A program made the position numbers and the translations under genes. This document shows, in pieces, positions 17,981 through 26,904 of a stretch of DNA of 56,113 nucleotides. The notes below the pieces were generated by a model. The model had not been told where the DNA came from, did not search any database, and was given only the letters and a program-made list of their open reading frames with translations. The number at the start of each line of letters is the position of its first letter. Within the stretch, counting starts at the first letter, position 1. Origin of the DNA: Candidatus Fimadaptatus faecigallinarum (GTDB lineage: Bacteria > Bacillota > Clostridia > Christensenellales > Aristaeellaceae). The stretch spans positions 1-56,113 of the forward strand of contig DVNK01000057.1 of the NCBI GenBank assembly GCA_018714445.1. Reading direction: 5' to 3'.

Positions 17981-19939
17981 TCAACCTACCGGTTCAGGTT
18001 CGCCCTCGGCAGAGCCCTCGTCCTCGCCAGAGCCCTCCTCCGCGCCGCTCTCGTCAGCATTGTCGCCCTGGCCCTCATCGCCTTCGGGCTGGGGATTCAG
18101 CTCGTTCTCGAGCTGCGCCAGCTCCTCGTCGGTCAGGCGCTGCGGCTCCTCGGCCACCTGCGCATCGCCAGGTATCACGCCCATGCCGGTTATTATCATG
18201 TCGCCATTGTCGAGCAGCACGCCCTCCTCCAGCACCTGATAGACCGTGGCCGTGCCGCCCAGCGCGCTGTCGCCAACCTGCGGCTGATTGCCTATGACCA
18301 GCTCGCCCGGCGTGCCGTCGTTATAGCCCGTATAGCGATACAGACCGTCGTCGGCCGCAGCGTAATAGTACGTGGATGTGCTGCCGTCGGGCATGTACGT
18401 GCGCACCATTACCGTCTTGCCATCGTCCATCGCCAGCGTCCACAGTTCACGGCCATCGCTGAGCTTGAACTTCATGCTCGGCTGCGGCACAAAGTCGCTG
18501 CCATAGTACGGCGAAGGTTCGCTCGCCGGCTCCTCGGTCGGCGCTTCCGTAGGCGCCTCGGTCGGCTCTTCGGTCGGCGCTTCCGTGGGTGCCTCGGTCG
18601 GCGCTTCCGTAGGTGCCTCGGTCGGCGCTTCGGTCGGCGCTTCAGTCGGCGCCTCGGTCGGTGCTTCAGTCGGTGCCTCGGTCGGCGCTTCAGTCGGCGC
18701 TTCGGTCGGTATCGGCGTAGGCTCCTCTGTCGGTATCGGCGTGGGCTCCTCTGTCGGTATCGGCGTGGGCACCTCGGTCGGTATCGGCGTTGCCGGGACC
18801 TCGGTCGGTATTATCGTGGGTATCGGCGTCGCCGGCACTTCGGTCGGTATAATCGTCGGCACCTCGGTGGGTATCATCGTCGGTATCTCAGTCGGTATCG
18901 GAGTCACTATCGGCTGCTCGGTATACGCCAGCGTGGGTGCGGGCGTCTGCGGCACCTGAGTCGGTATGATCGTAGGCAGCGCAGTCGGAATCGCCGTAGG
19001 CACCTGCGTCGGTATCGGTGTGGGCACTCGAGTGGGTACCGCAGTCGGAGCACTGGTCGGACGGCGCGTCGGCCGCTCTACCGGCTTGTAATCGTCGGTG
19101 TTGTCCAGCACCGAATCGTCGCCCATCCACGACGGGTTGTCGGTAGCCAACGGCCTGAACCCGGTGGACGGGTCGGGCGTGGGCAGTCCAGTAGTGGCCG
19201 ATGCGGACGGCGACGAAGTAGGCATCACCGTGGACGTGGCCGTAGCCGGCAACAGCGTGGGCAATACATCGTTATACTGATCCACCGAATCGCGGGTGAG
19301 CATCCATATGCCCAGCGCCAGGAACAGCACGCAGCCCGCGCCTATCGCACCCATTATGATGCGGTTGCGACGGCGCGCAATCTCATCCTCGTACTCAAGC
19401 TCATCCTCGAGTTCGGCCTCATCGGACTCGTCAAGCGGCTCGATGGGCTGCTCATCGTCGGGCGCATCAGACGCATCGCCATCGGCTCCATCGGCATCGC
19501 CACCGCTGACATGGGCAGCGGGTCCACCGCGCAGTGCGGCGGCCTGTTGCTTGTCAACTGCGGCGTATATGCTGCCATTGCCCTCATAGAGCTTGCAGCC
19601 CAGGGCCTCCATGCGCGCGCGCAGCGCCTCCATACCGTCGGCAAACGCCTGCTCACTGCCCGGCACCGGCGCGACTTCCAACGTGCGCGCATCGCGGCGC
19701 GCAAGCTGGCGCGGGAAGTATTCGTATATGCGTATGCGCTCCTGGGTCGTCTGGTCCAGCGCGGCGTATATTATGGCATCCTCGGTTTGATTGAGCGCGC
19801 GGCCGACTATATACCCATCCCCTATCGCCGTATTGGGCGGCAGGTGTTTGGGATTGAACGGCTTGCTTTCGTCGCCGCCACAATAGCGGCATATGTTGCC
19901 ATCATCAGTCTGGCGCATACAATATGTGCAGCGTCGCAT
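17981..19939 (-). CDS. Membrane protein with zinc ribbon, degenerate kinase N-lobe and Pro/Thr-rich stalk
   Basis: Protein of 652 residues built in five parts. Residues 4-20 hold two CxxC pairs (CTYC, CRYC), a zinc ribbon. Residues 33-115 match the N-lobe of zinc-ribbon Ser/Thr kinases (LPPNT...GDGYIVGRAL...IYEYFP). However, the glycine loop is lost and the catalytic Lys of IKEYFP is Tyr 72, and no C-lobe follows. An acidic stretch at 145-190 leads to one membrane span at 193-214. Outside lies a stalk of PT repeats (about 285-475), ending in many EAPT units. A globular domain of about 110 residues follows (MKFKLSDGRELWTLAMDDG, with STSTYYYAA), and then an acidic tail. Cytoplasmic N-terminus and exposed C-terminus are inferred. 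It may be a signalling or cell-surface anchor protein. Confidence 0.75.
   Translation of the reverse strand: MRRCTYCMRQTDDGNICRYCGGDESKPFNPKHLPPNTAIGDGYIVGRALNQTEDAIIYAALDQTTQERIRIYEYFPRQLARRDARTLEVAPVPGSEQAFADGMEALRARMEALGCKLYEGNGSIYAAVDKQQAAALRGGPAAHVSGGDADGADGDASDAPDDEQPIEPLDESDEAELEDELEYEDEIARRRNRIIMGAIGAGCVLFLALGIWMLTRDSVDQYNDVLPTLLPATATSTVMPTSSPSASATTGLPTPDPSTGFRPLATDNPSWMGDDSVLDNTDDYKPVERPTRRPTSAPTAVPTRVPTPIPTQVPTAIPTALPTIIPTQVPQTPAPTLAYTEQPIVTPIPTEIPTMIPTEVPTIIPTEVPATPIPTIIPTEVPATPIPTEVPTPIPTEEPTPIPTEEPTPIPTEAPTEAPTEAPTEAPTEAPTEAPTEAPTEAPTEAPTEAPTEAPTEEPTEAPTEAPTEEPASEPSPYYGSDFVPQPSMKFKLSDGRELWTLAMDDGKTVMVRTYMPDGSTSTYYYAAADDGLYRYTGYNDGTPGELVIGNQPQVGDSALGGTATVYQVLEEGVLLDNGDMIITGMGVIPGDAQVAEEPQRLTDEELAQLENELNPQPEGDEGQGDNADESGAEEGSGEDEGSAEGEPEPVG
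18540..18720 (-). repeat. In-gene 12-bp repeats encoding EAPT
   Basis: Short tandem codons for Glu-Ala-Pro-Thr form the outer part of the stalk and are nearly uninterrupted. The number of units is likely to vary between strains. Confidence 0.85.
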
Positions 19940-20043
19940 TATTTCACTCCCATTCGTGACTTGACCGGCTCAGCCAGAGCATTCTCATATGAGGATCGAC
20001 CAGCCCTGCCGGCACAGGATAATACTGAATATTAGACGCAGTC

Positions 20044-21324
20044 TCAGCGCAATTCGTTCCCTGCCGCGCGGGCTGCCGCGGCCAGGCGCGCCATTGTTAT
20101 CGTCCGCACCCGTTCGGACAGCGCCTCGCGGTCAAGCGTCGCGTCCAGCACTTCTATGCGGCCGGGCTGCACCGCGGCCAGCTGCTCAAATCCGGCGCGC
20201 ACGCGGGCATGGAACTCATCGCGTTCACTCTCTATGCGGTCGGCCTCGCGCTGACGGCGTGCGCGCGCGCTGGCCGGGTCTATGTCAAACAACAGCGTCA
20301 ATTCGGGCATCAGTCCGTCCACAGCGGCGCGATTCAGCTCCAATACGAGCTCTATGCCCAACTCGCGTCCCGCGCCCTGATACGCCAGGCTCGAATCCAG
20401 ATACCTGTCGCTGAGCACGATCTCGCCGCGCTCCAGCGCCGGACGCAGCGTCTGACGCACGTGCTGCGCGCGCGACGCCGCAAACAGCAGCGCTTCGCAC
20501 TCGGGCGACATATCCCCGCCCGTCAACAGCAGCTCGCGTATGCGCTCGCCGATCGGGCTGCCGCCGGGTTCGCGCGTGGCGGTCACGCGCCAGCCGCACA
20601 GCTCGAGCCACTTTTGCAGCAGTTCCAGCTGCGTGCTCTTGCCGCAGCCGTCTATGCCTTCGACCGATATGAACATGCCCGGCGCGCCGCCCGAGCCGCC
20701 CAGCAGCGTCGTGGACAGCGCCTCGACCGAATCGCAAAGCTCATCCGCTCCGGCCAGTTCATCGCGCGAGCCATACCCGTACAGCGCGCCTATCGCGACC
20801 ACGCCCGCGCGCCGCGCGCCATCCAGGTCGTATACCCGATCGCCGACCATCGCCGCCCGGCACTCGCCTGCGGGCAATGCGCGGCGTATCAGCTCTTCCT
20901 TGGGCAGTCCCGACTCATCCATCGGCGCGGCGCTTATCACGTCAAAATACGGCTCAAGTCCAAAATGCTTCAGCACCTGCTGCGCAAACTGCACCGGCTT
21001 GGCGGTGGCCACGCCCAGGCGCACGCCCCGGGCCTTCAGCGACTTGAGCAGCCGGGGTATGCCCGGATACACGCGGTTTTCCAGCCAGCCCACCTGGGCA
21101 TAGCGCTCCCTGAACAGGCGCACGCCCTCCAGCGCCTGCGCGTGCGTCATGCCGTGCAGCTTCTCAAACGAACTCAGCAGCGGCGGACCCACGTACAGTC
21201 GCTGCATCTCCTTGGGCAACAACGGCATGCCCATGCGCGTCAACGCGTCGTTCACGCTGCTTATTATGCCCGACGCGGAATCGGTCAGCGTGCCGTCCAG
21301 GTCAAATAGCACGCAATCGTACAT
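20044..21324 (-). CDS. tmk: HAD phosphatase-thymidylate kinase fusion
   Basis: One frame of 426 residues joins two enzymes. Residues 1 to about 205 are a HAD phosphatase of the Gph/PpaX type: FDLDGTLTDSASG with Asp 8 and 10, then GVATAKP, and GDRVYDLDGARRAG as motif IV. After a short Gly/Ser linker, residues 217-426 are a thymidylate kinase. It has P-loop VEGIDGCGKSTQ, TREPGGSPIGE, DRYLDSSLAYQGAGR and the LID ESERDEFH. The ATG at 21324 has GGGAGG upstream; no stop or separate ribosome-binding site precedes Met 217. The kinase makes dTDP; the phosphatase substrate is unknown but could be a nucleotide. It lies downstream of the decarboxylase gene as tmk does in Bacillus. Confidence 0.9.
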   Translation of the reverse strand: MYDCVLFDLDGTLTDSASGIISSVNDALTRMGMPLLPKEMQRLYVGPPLLSSFEKLHGMTHAQALEGVRLFRERYAQVGWLENRVYPGIPRLLKSLKARGVRLGVATAKPVQFAQQVLKHFGLEPYFDVISAAPMDESGLPKEELIRRALPAGECRAAMVGDRVYDLDGARRAGVVAIGALYGYGSRDELAGADELCDSVEALSTTLLGGSGGAPGMFISVEGIDGCGKSTQLELLQKWLELCGWRVTATREPGGSPIGERIRELLLTGGDMSPECEALLFAASRAQHVRQTLRPALERGEIVLSDRYLDSSLAYQGAGRELGIELVLELNRAAVDGLMPELTLLFDIDPASARARRQREADRIESERDEFHARVRAGFEQLAAVQPGRIEVLDATLDREALSERVRTITMARLAAAARAAGNELR

Positions 21325-21552
21325 TGCACAGTCCTCCCTTTCGCCTCGGCGTCGGGCGGCGCGGTGTGCGCTTACCGACGTCAAGTCGTACCAAGCTAAT
21401 TGTAAGCGACCCGGCGCATCGTGTCTAGCATATTTTGGCAAAGCTGACGCGCAGATAGTTATTTTTATCGGCCGGCCGCCGCACACCGCCAGCCCTGGCG
21501 CGATAAACGCATGCCCCGTGATGGGGAGCAGGCCATCACGACAAATCCGCCG

Positions 21553-21962
21553 CTCACTCTCGCACGAAAACGCGCATGTGTAGTACTGGAACCATTCCGA
21601 CCAACACAACAGGCCCGCCGCTCACTCTCGCACGAAAGTACGCATAGGCAGCACTGAGACCATTCTGACCAGTTAACATGCCTGCTCCTCACTCTCGCGT
21701 GTAAACGCGCATGTGTGGCACTGGAACCATTCCGACCAGCACAACGGGCCTTCCCTAACTCTCGCGGGTAAACGCACATTGGCAGCACTGGGGCCATTCC
21801 GACCAGCACAACAAGCCCGCCGCTCACTCTAGCGGGTAAACGCGCATGGGCAGCACTGGTGCCATTCTGACCAGTTAACATGCCTGCTCCTCACTCTCGC
21901 GGGAAAACGCGCATGTGTAGCACTGGAACCATTCCGACCAGCGCAACGAGCCCGCCGCTCAC
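21553..21962. repeat. 67/68-bp tandem array starting at decarboxylase stop
   Basis: CTCACTCT or a close variant recurs at 21553, 21621, 21688, 21755, 21823, 21890 and 21958: periods 68, 67, 67, 68, 67 and 68. The first copy in transcription order includes the last codons and stop of the decarboxylase gene (VTRE then TGA). Two variants of the middle segment, one with GTTAACATGCCTGC and one with CACAACAAGCCCGCC or similar, are mixed along the array. Since the period is not a multiple of three, successive units lie in different frames, so it is not coding. Confidence 0.9.
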
Positions 21963-23368
21963 TCTCGCGTGACCACGCACATGCCCTGCTCAAGCCCGAA
22001 CAGGCTCGCCCCGGCGTGCTGGGCATCGGCCAGCATCGCCGCCAGTTCATGCGATATCAGCTCGCCCGGCACGCACAGCGGCACCCCGGGCGGATATACC
22101 CCCAGCGCACGGGCCGCCACACGCCCCCGCGCCCGCGCCAGCGGAACGCGCTCGGTCGCACCCAGCACCGCCTCGCGCACGCTGCATATCCGCTCGCCGC
22201 GCGGCACGCGCGCGATGCGGGGCGCGGTAAAGCCGCTCTCGCCACGCGGCAGTTCGGCCAGGCCCCGCTCCAGCCGCTCAAAATCCTCCGCGCGATCGGC
22301 CACCGTCGATATCAGCACTATGCGGCGCGGATCGGCCAGCTCGACGTCTATGCCGCGCGCCGCCAGCGCTGCCAGCGCTTCATGACCAGTTATGCCGCGC
22401 GCCGTCACGTCCAGCGCCAGCCGAGTAGTGTCGCAGGTCTGACCAAACCACTCGCGCGCCGGAGCCAGATCCCATGCCGCACACCTGGCATTGAGCCGCT
22501 CGCACAACCCGCTTATTCGTTCGAGTTCGGCCGCGCCTCGCTCATCCATGTACTGGCGCGCCGCATCCAACGACGCCATTATCAGAAACGACGGACTGGA
22601 GCTCTGCGTCAGCGCCACGCAGCGCAGCAGCCGCTCCAAGTCGATGCCCGCGGCACAATTGAGAAACGCCCCGCCCGTCAACGCATTCAGCGTCTTATGC
22701 GCACTCTGCACGCATATGTCAGCGCCGGCGTCCAGCGCGCTCACGCCCATGTCCGGCTCGTGGCGCCACAACTGCCCAGCGCCCAGCCAGTTGAGGTGCG
22801 CGCCATGCGCCTCATCGACCAGCAGCAGCATACCGGATGCGTGCACCGCCCACGCCAGCGGTTCCAGTGCCGGCATGCGTCCGTAATAGTCCGGCCGCGT
22901 GACCAGCACGCACGCCGCATCCGGAGCGTCCTGCACCGCGCGCACCAGCGCCTCAACAGGCGTAAACGGCGCGCCGCCATCGTCCGCCATCGATTCCACC
23001 CACACCGGCTCCAGCCCATATAGCGCGCACGCCGACACCGCACTCAGATGACAGGCGCGCGGCAGTATCACGCGTTGCCCAGGTCGGGCGGCATAGCCCA
23101 GCATAGCCTGCACGCCGCAGGTCGAACCATTGGTCAGCAGCACCGTGGCCGCGGCACGCGCACTGCGCGCGGCAAGGCGTTGCGCCGCAGCTATCGGCCC
23201 CGAAGCAGCATACAGGTCGTCGGTCACGGGCAGCTCAGTCACGTCAAACGCCGCGTCCAGCGGCAGCAGTTCAGCGCGGCCTTTGTGACCCGGCATGTGA
23301 AAGCTGGTCCTTGCGCGCATGGCAGCCAGTGCGGCAACCAGGGGAGCTTTCTGGGGTATATTATGCAT
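21959..23368 (-). CDS. Orn/Lys/Arg decarboxylase-family PLP enzyme
   Basis: Protein of 469 residues, a length and order typical of the short, Bacillus SpeA/YaaO-type decarboxylases. HMPGHKGR near the N-terminus, D185 and H188 in LVDEAHGAH, and the PLP Lys K225 in QSAHKTLNALTGGAF are present. The C-terminal domain has PPGVPLCVPGE, which binds substrate. The substrate may be lysine, arginine or ornithine. It lies between a Gin-like gene and tmk, the same neighbours as yaaO. Its stop codon is part of the tandem array that follows. Confidence 0.9.
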   Translation of the reverse strand: MHNIPQKAPLVAALAAMRARTSFHMPGHKGRAELLPLDAAFDVTELPVTDDLYAASGPIAAAQRLAARSARAAATVLLTNGSTCGVQAMLGYAARPGQRVILPRACHLSAVSACALYGLEPVWVESMADDGGAPFTPVEALVRAVQDAPDAACVLVTRPDYYGRMPALEPLAWAVHASGMLLLVDEAHGAHLNWLGAGQLWRHEPDMGVSALDAGADICVQSAHKTLNALTGGAFLNCAAGIDLERLLRCVALTQSSSPSFLIMASLDAARQYMDERGAAELERISGLCERLNARCAAWDLAPAREWFGQTCDTTRLALDVTARGITGHEALAALAARGIDVELADPRRIVLISTVADRAEDFERLERGLAELPRGESGFTAPRIARVPRGERICSVREAVLGATERVPLARARGRVAARALGVYPPGVPLCVPGELISHELAAMLADAQHAGASLFGLEQGMCVVTRE

Positions 23369-23727
23369 ATTATCGTCCTCGATATATAGAATGGATGTCC
23401 TAAATGAATAGCTTAATATTATTGAACTGCTCAGCCGCGCCCTGCATCAGGCGCGCACATTGCACTAAAACAATCTGAATTGACTTTATAAGTTGACCGC
23501 AATACGCCCGCAACGCTCCGGGCGCGCCTCGCAGACAGCGCCAGATGTCGCCGCCCGTGCCGCTGTGTCGACACGGCTTGGCCGGATTCACATCGTCAAA
23601 TGCGCATATATGCATTATAAATGTGCGCACTCATCCGCGCCTGCCGTTGGAGCTACCTGTCCACGCTCACAGCCTCGCGCCAGACGTTGCTATTTTTCAT
23701 GGGCACGCCGGCAGGCATTGGCAATGC
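23369..23727. other. Gene-free stretch between gin-like and decarboxylase genes
   Basis: It is AT-rich near 23400-23430 (possible promoter of the decarboxylase gene, TTCAATAATATTAAG in minus sense) and otherwise GC-rich. No RNA gene or terminator was recognised. Confidence 0.35.
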
Positions 23728-24273
23728 TCAATCCTCATCATCGTCATCCGCATCCGCATCGTCTTGTGCGTCGTCATCGTCGCCCGAATCGCCTGCGCTG
23801 CCGTCAAAGTCGTCGATATCGTCCAGCGCATCCAGATCGGCATGTTCGACCAGGTCTGCAAGCCTGGCCAGACTGTCGAGATCGGTTATCTCGTCAAAGC
23901 CCATATCGCCCTGGCTCCCAATGCCTTCCGAGCCGTCCGCGTCGCCCTGCCCGGCGGACGCATCGATACCGCCGAATTCGGGATGCGCCCGGGCGGCATC
24001 TGCGCTGCCCAGCCTGCCCAGCCCGACATACGCCAGCAGTTCCGCCACTGACGCCACTATATACGTCTCAACCAGGCCGTCATCCTGAGCCGCCTGCGGC
24101 ACGCTCAATGCAACCGGCAGCTTTATATTGCGCAGCGCATCCAGCAGCGCATCGTACTCATCGGTGCCCGGTATGGCATTGGTCATGACCTTCTCGCATT
24201 CAGTGCAGATAAAGCTGTCGCCCAGCCTTATGCCGTCGTTTGACATTTTACCACATATAATGCATTTTCTCAT
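23728..24273 (-). CDS. Gin/CsfB-like zinc-finger protein with acidic tail
   Basis: Protein of 181 residues. The first 40 carry CIICGK...GIRLGDSFICTECEKVM, two CxxC pairs spaced as in Gin (CsfB), the inhibitor of sporulation sigma-G in Bacillus. Gin itself is about 65 residues. Here a middle part (to about 90) and then a strongly acidic tail ending in runs of Asp (GDDDDAQDDADADDDDED) are added. Its place just upstream of the decarboxylase and tmk genes matches csfB-xpaC-yaaN-yaaO-tmk. An anti-sigma role is inferred from the finger and the synteny only. Confidence 0.65.
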   Translation of the reverse strand: MRKCIICGKMSNDGIRLGDSFICTECEKVMTNAIPGTDEYDALLDALRNIKLPVALSVPQAAQDDGLVETYIVASVAELLAYVGLGRLGSADAARAHPEFGGIDASAGQGDADGSEGIGSQGDMGFDEITDLDSLARLADLVEHADLDALDDIDDFDGSAGDSGDDDDAQDDADADDDDED

Positions 24274-24726
24274 TCAATTTGTACCTCCAGATAATATTCT
24301 CTCCAGCTTTACCCATTTTCAACGGCGTTTGCGTTAAAAATATTTCCAAACGGTTGATGTCTTGTCTGTCGTTTAGCGTATCATTCTAATATCATCTGGA
24401 TATTGAACTGGTTAATATCGCATATATAGACCTGCGGGCGACCGCCGATATCCATCCGCGATTGCGCATTCCATTCATGGACAGTCCGTTTGCATGACTA
24501 CGCGCACCCGCGCGGCCACGGCGTCGCCCAATCAGGTCTCAATTACCATCAACGTTCATGCGCGCATGAGCGCTCCGGCGCATGCTCACCACACTGCGCC
24601 GGTCAGCCCACGCCATGCTCATGCGCGCAAAGTCGCAACCAATCGCGACCCGTACGCCGTCCAACACTCACGGCCGGGCCGCAACGCACAGCCAGTCGCC
24701 GTCGCTCAGGCAGCTCCGCGCACGCC
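24274..24726. other. Gene-free stretch downstream of the GH127-like gene
   Basis: AT-rich in 24290-24430, GC-rich after. It must hold the promoter of the gin-like gene (TTGAAA and AATATT in minus sense at about 24330-24290 are candidates too near the start to be sure). Nothing else is recognised. Confidence 0.35.
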
Positions 24727-26664
24727 TTAAACGATACGGCCCACCGGGAACTGGGCTATGTGCAGCCGTGCGGTGCCATACGGCACCAGCTCTATCTCGC
24801 GCTCGTCAGCCTTTGCGCACTCGGGCGATATCGGCGGATTGGCGCAGGACGCTCCATCCATGCCCCACTCCGGCACGCGCGCGGCTTTTACCTTCAGGCG
24901 CAGCGGCGCGTCTCCCATAAAGCCCGCTGGCGCCTCGGTGCGCTCGGCCTTGCGCTCCGGCAGCGCCACGTCGTCCAGCAGCGCCCAGTTCCACTCACTG
25001 CGCGGCCATATCTCGTAATCGTCGCAGAAAGGACGCTGCTTGAGCACGGTCCATTCCTCCTTGATGGGCAGCGCCATAAGCAGCGGACCATAGTCCACTG
25101 CGCGCGATTGATGGAACCAGCTCGATACGCGCGGCGCCATGGGCAGATCTATCTCAATGACATCGCCGGTCTGCCAGGTGCGCATAAGCTTCACCATGCC
25201 GCCGACCGCCATCACATGTTCGCCGTTGCAGGTCGCCCCGAATCCCGTGCACCACTCGGGCACACGCAGGTATATCGGGAACTCGCACGGCTCCTTGACG
25301 CTCACCTCTATGCGAACGCGCTCGCCAAACGGGTACTCGGTCTGCACGCTCAACCGCACCGGTTGACCGCCCGCCCAGTACCGCACCGTGCATGGCGCAT
25401 AGCTGACCGCCGCCAGTCCGCCGTCGCGCGTGGCCATCCACAGCGACTCCACAAACTTGGGCCAGCCCTGATGCATGTTGGCAGTGCAGCAGCCGAAGTT
25501 GGGCTCCAGTCCAAACGTATTCGAATCCGGCTCATTGTTGAACCAGGGCCGCGGCTCATTGGTAGCGCGCACCTGATTGACCTGCTGCAGGTACTGGTGG
25601 GTCTTCATGTCGGGCGATATCGTAACCGGCAGCGCGTTGAACGCGAGCTTTTCGAGCCGGTCGCCCAGCGTGATGTCGCCCAGCGCCCATATAAGCGTCT
25701 CCAGCGAGAACATGGTTTCCACGACCGCGCACAGTTCAGTGCCCTGCGTGGGGCGATTGCCCGACAGATGCTCGTCGCCGGTAAACATGCCCATAGCCAC
25801 GCCATGGTACTTCATCAGCTTCTGCCAGCCCTCATAGAACGCCTCGCGATCCTTCTCGCCGCCGTGCAGCAGGAACTCAAGCGCCGGAGTCTTAAGCCCC
25901 ATGGCCACGTTGACCACGTGGGAGAAGTGGTACTGCGTGCGCATGTATGGCCGGTCCGCGCCGGTCAACTGGCTCTCGGCGTCGCGAGCGGCCTGCATCT
26001 CGCTCCAGGGTATGTGCCGCGCCATGGAGCGCGTGAACGGAAACGTCGTGAAAAACTGGCTCCAGTTGAGCGTCTGCGCATCCAGCTTGCGCATAAGGTT
26101 TACCAGGAACGGCGCGCCGGTCAGGTTGTACAGCCACATCACGCACAGTATGTTCTCCGCGCCGCGCGCTACCGCCCACTCTACCATGGGCTGCGCGTCC
26201 AGGTTCTTATACTGATACGCGAAGTACTTGAGCATGAACTTGGGCACGCGCTCGTCGGTCGTCGCGGTATAGTACTGTATCAGCGCCTTGAGCGCGACCA
26301 TGCGCGGCCACCAGTCCGGATTGCGCTCCGGGCCGAAGAATCCGTCCTCACGCTGCGACGCGAGCATCCACTCTATGTAGCGCCCCGCCTGCGCTATCAG
26401 CTTTTCATCGCCCGTCAGGTATGCCAGCGGCACCAGTCCGTCCAGATAGTACGGCGCGCGCTCCCACGGGTCGCCCGGTCCGCCCAGCCACGCGCACTCG
26501 TCCGACACATCCGGCCAGATCTCGTACAGATGTCCGCTCAGTCCGCGCGCCTGCGTCTCCAGCTGTGCCTTGAGCCAGCCTTCGGGCTTTATTGCCGTCA
26601 GCGGCAGGGCCGCGTACTCGTTTTGCGGCAGCGGCGCGCGGTTGAAAAACACCTTATTGTTCAT
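24727..26664 (-). CDS. Beta-L-arabinofuranosidase-like protein (GH127/DUF1680)
   Basis: Protein of 645 residues, matching the length and plan of GH127-type (DUF1680) glycosidases with an alpha/alpha barrel followed by beta domains. GTELCAVVETMFS carries the acid/base Glu region, and NFGCCTANMHQGWPK carries the paired Cys, one of which is the nucleophile in characterised members. No signal peptide is present. The start is the ATG at 26664 with GGAGG seven bases upstream. It probably removes L-arabinofuranose or a related sugar from imported oligosaccharides. A weak extended -10 promoter lies at 26758. Confidence 0.88.
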   Translation of the reverse strand: MNNKVFFNRAPLPQNEYAALPLTAIKPEGWLKAQLETQARGLSGHLYEIWPDVSDECAWLGGPGDPWERAPYYLDGLVPLAYLTGDEKLIAQAGRYIEWMLASQREDGFFGPERNPDWWPRMVALKALIQYYTATTDERVPKFMLKYFAYQYKNLDAQPMVEWAVARGAENILCVMWLYNLTGAPFLVNLMRKLDAQTLNWSQFFTTFPFTRSMARHIPWSEMQAARDAESQLTGADRPYMRTQYHFSHVVNVAMGLKTPALEFLLHGGEKDREAFYEGWQKLMKYHGVAMGMFTGDEHLSGNRPTQGTELCAVVETMFSLETLIWALGDITLGDRLEKLAFNALPVTISPDMKTHQYLQQVNQVRATNEPRPWFNNEPDSNTFGLEPNFGCCTANMHQGWPKFVESLWMATRDGGLAAVSYAPCTVRYWAGGQPVRLSVQTEYPFGERVRIEVSVKEPCEFPIYLRVPEWCTGFGATCNGEHVMAVGGMVKLMRTWQTGDVIEIDLPMAPRVSSWFHQSRAVDYGPLLMALPIKEEWTVLKQRPFCDDYEIWPRSEWNWALLDDVALPERKAERTEAPAGFMGDAPLRLKVKAARVPEWGMDGASCANPPISPECAKADEREIELVPYGTARLHIAQFPVGRIV

Positions 26665-26757
26665 GAATTGTCCTCCAGTAATTTTAATTTTTTTCATTTA
26701 TGCTCCGCTCTCCCGGCGGAATCCGACCAAAACCTTTAAGCAAGCTACTCCGAATAT

Positions 26758-26766
26758 ACTATACCA
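26758..26766 (-). promoter_or_regulatory. Possible extended -10 promoter of GH127-like gene
   Basis: TGGTATAGT (minus, 26766-26758) is a fair extended -10. The -35 (GCAAAA) is poor. The transcript would start about 90 bases before the gene. Confidence 0.4.
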
Positions 26767-26904
26767 CGCAACCGGGGCAGTTTTGCGTTTGTTTATCGTT
26801 AATCTTCGCGCTTTATGCTAAATTTCGCGCACCAAGCAAAATTTGCGCGGCATGCCCCGCCGGCAAACCGCGCAAAAACCAACTTTAAGACCGTGCACAG
26901 GCGC

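Noticed and set aside
18585-18959. Plus-strand open frame of Gly-Ala-Ser-Val repeats
   Set aside because: It is the antisense of the PT stalk codons of the minus-strand membrane protein; no ribosome-binding site and no independent support.
21465-21881. Repeat protein encoded by the 67/68-bp array
   Set aside because: Unit length is not a multiple of three, so each unit is read in a different frame; the open frame is accidental.
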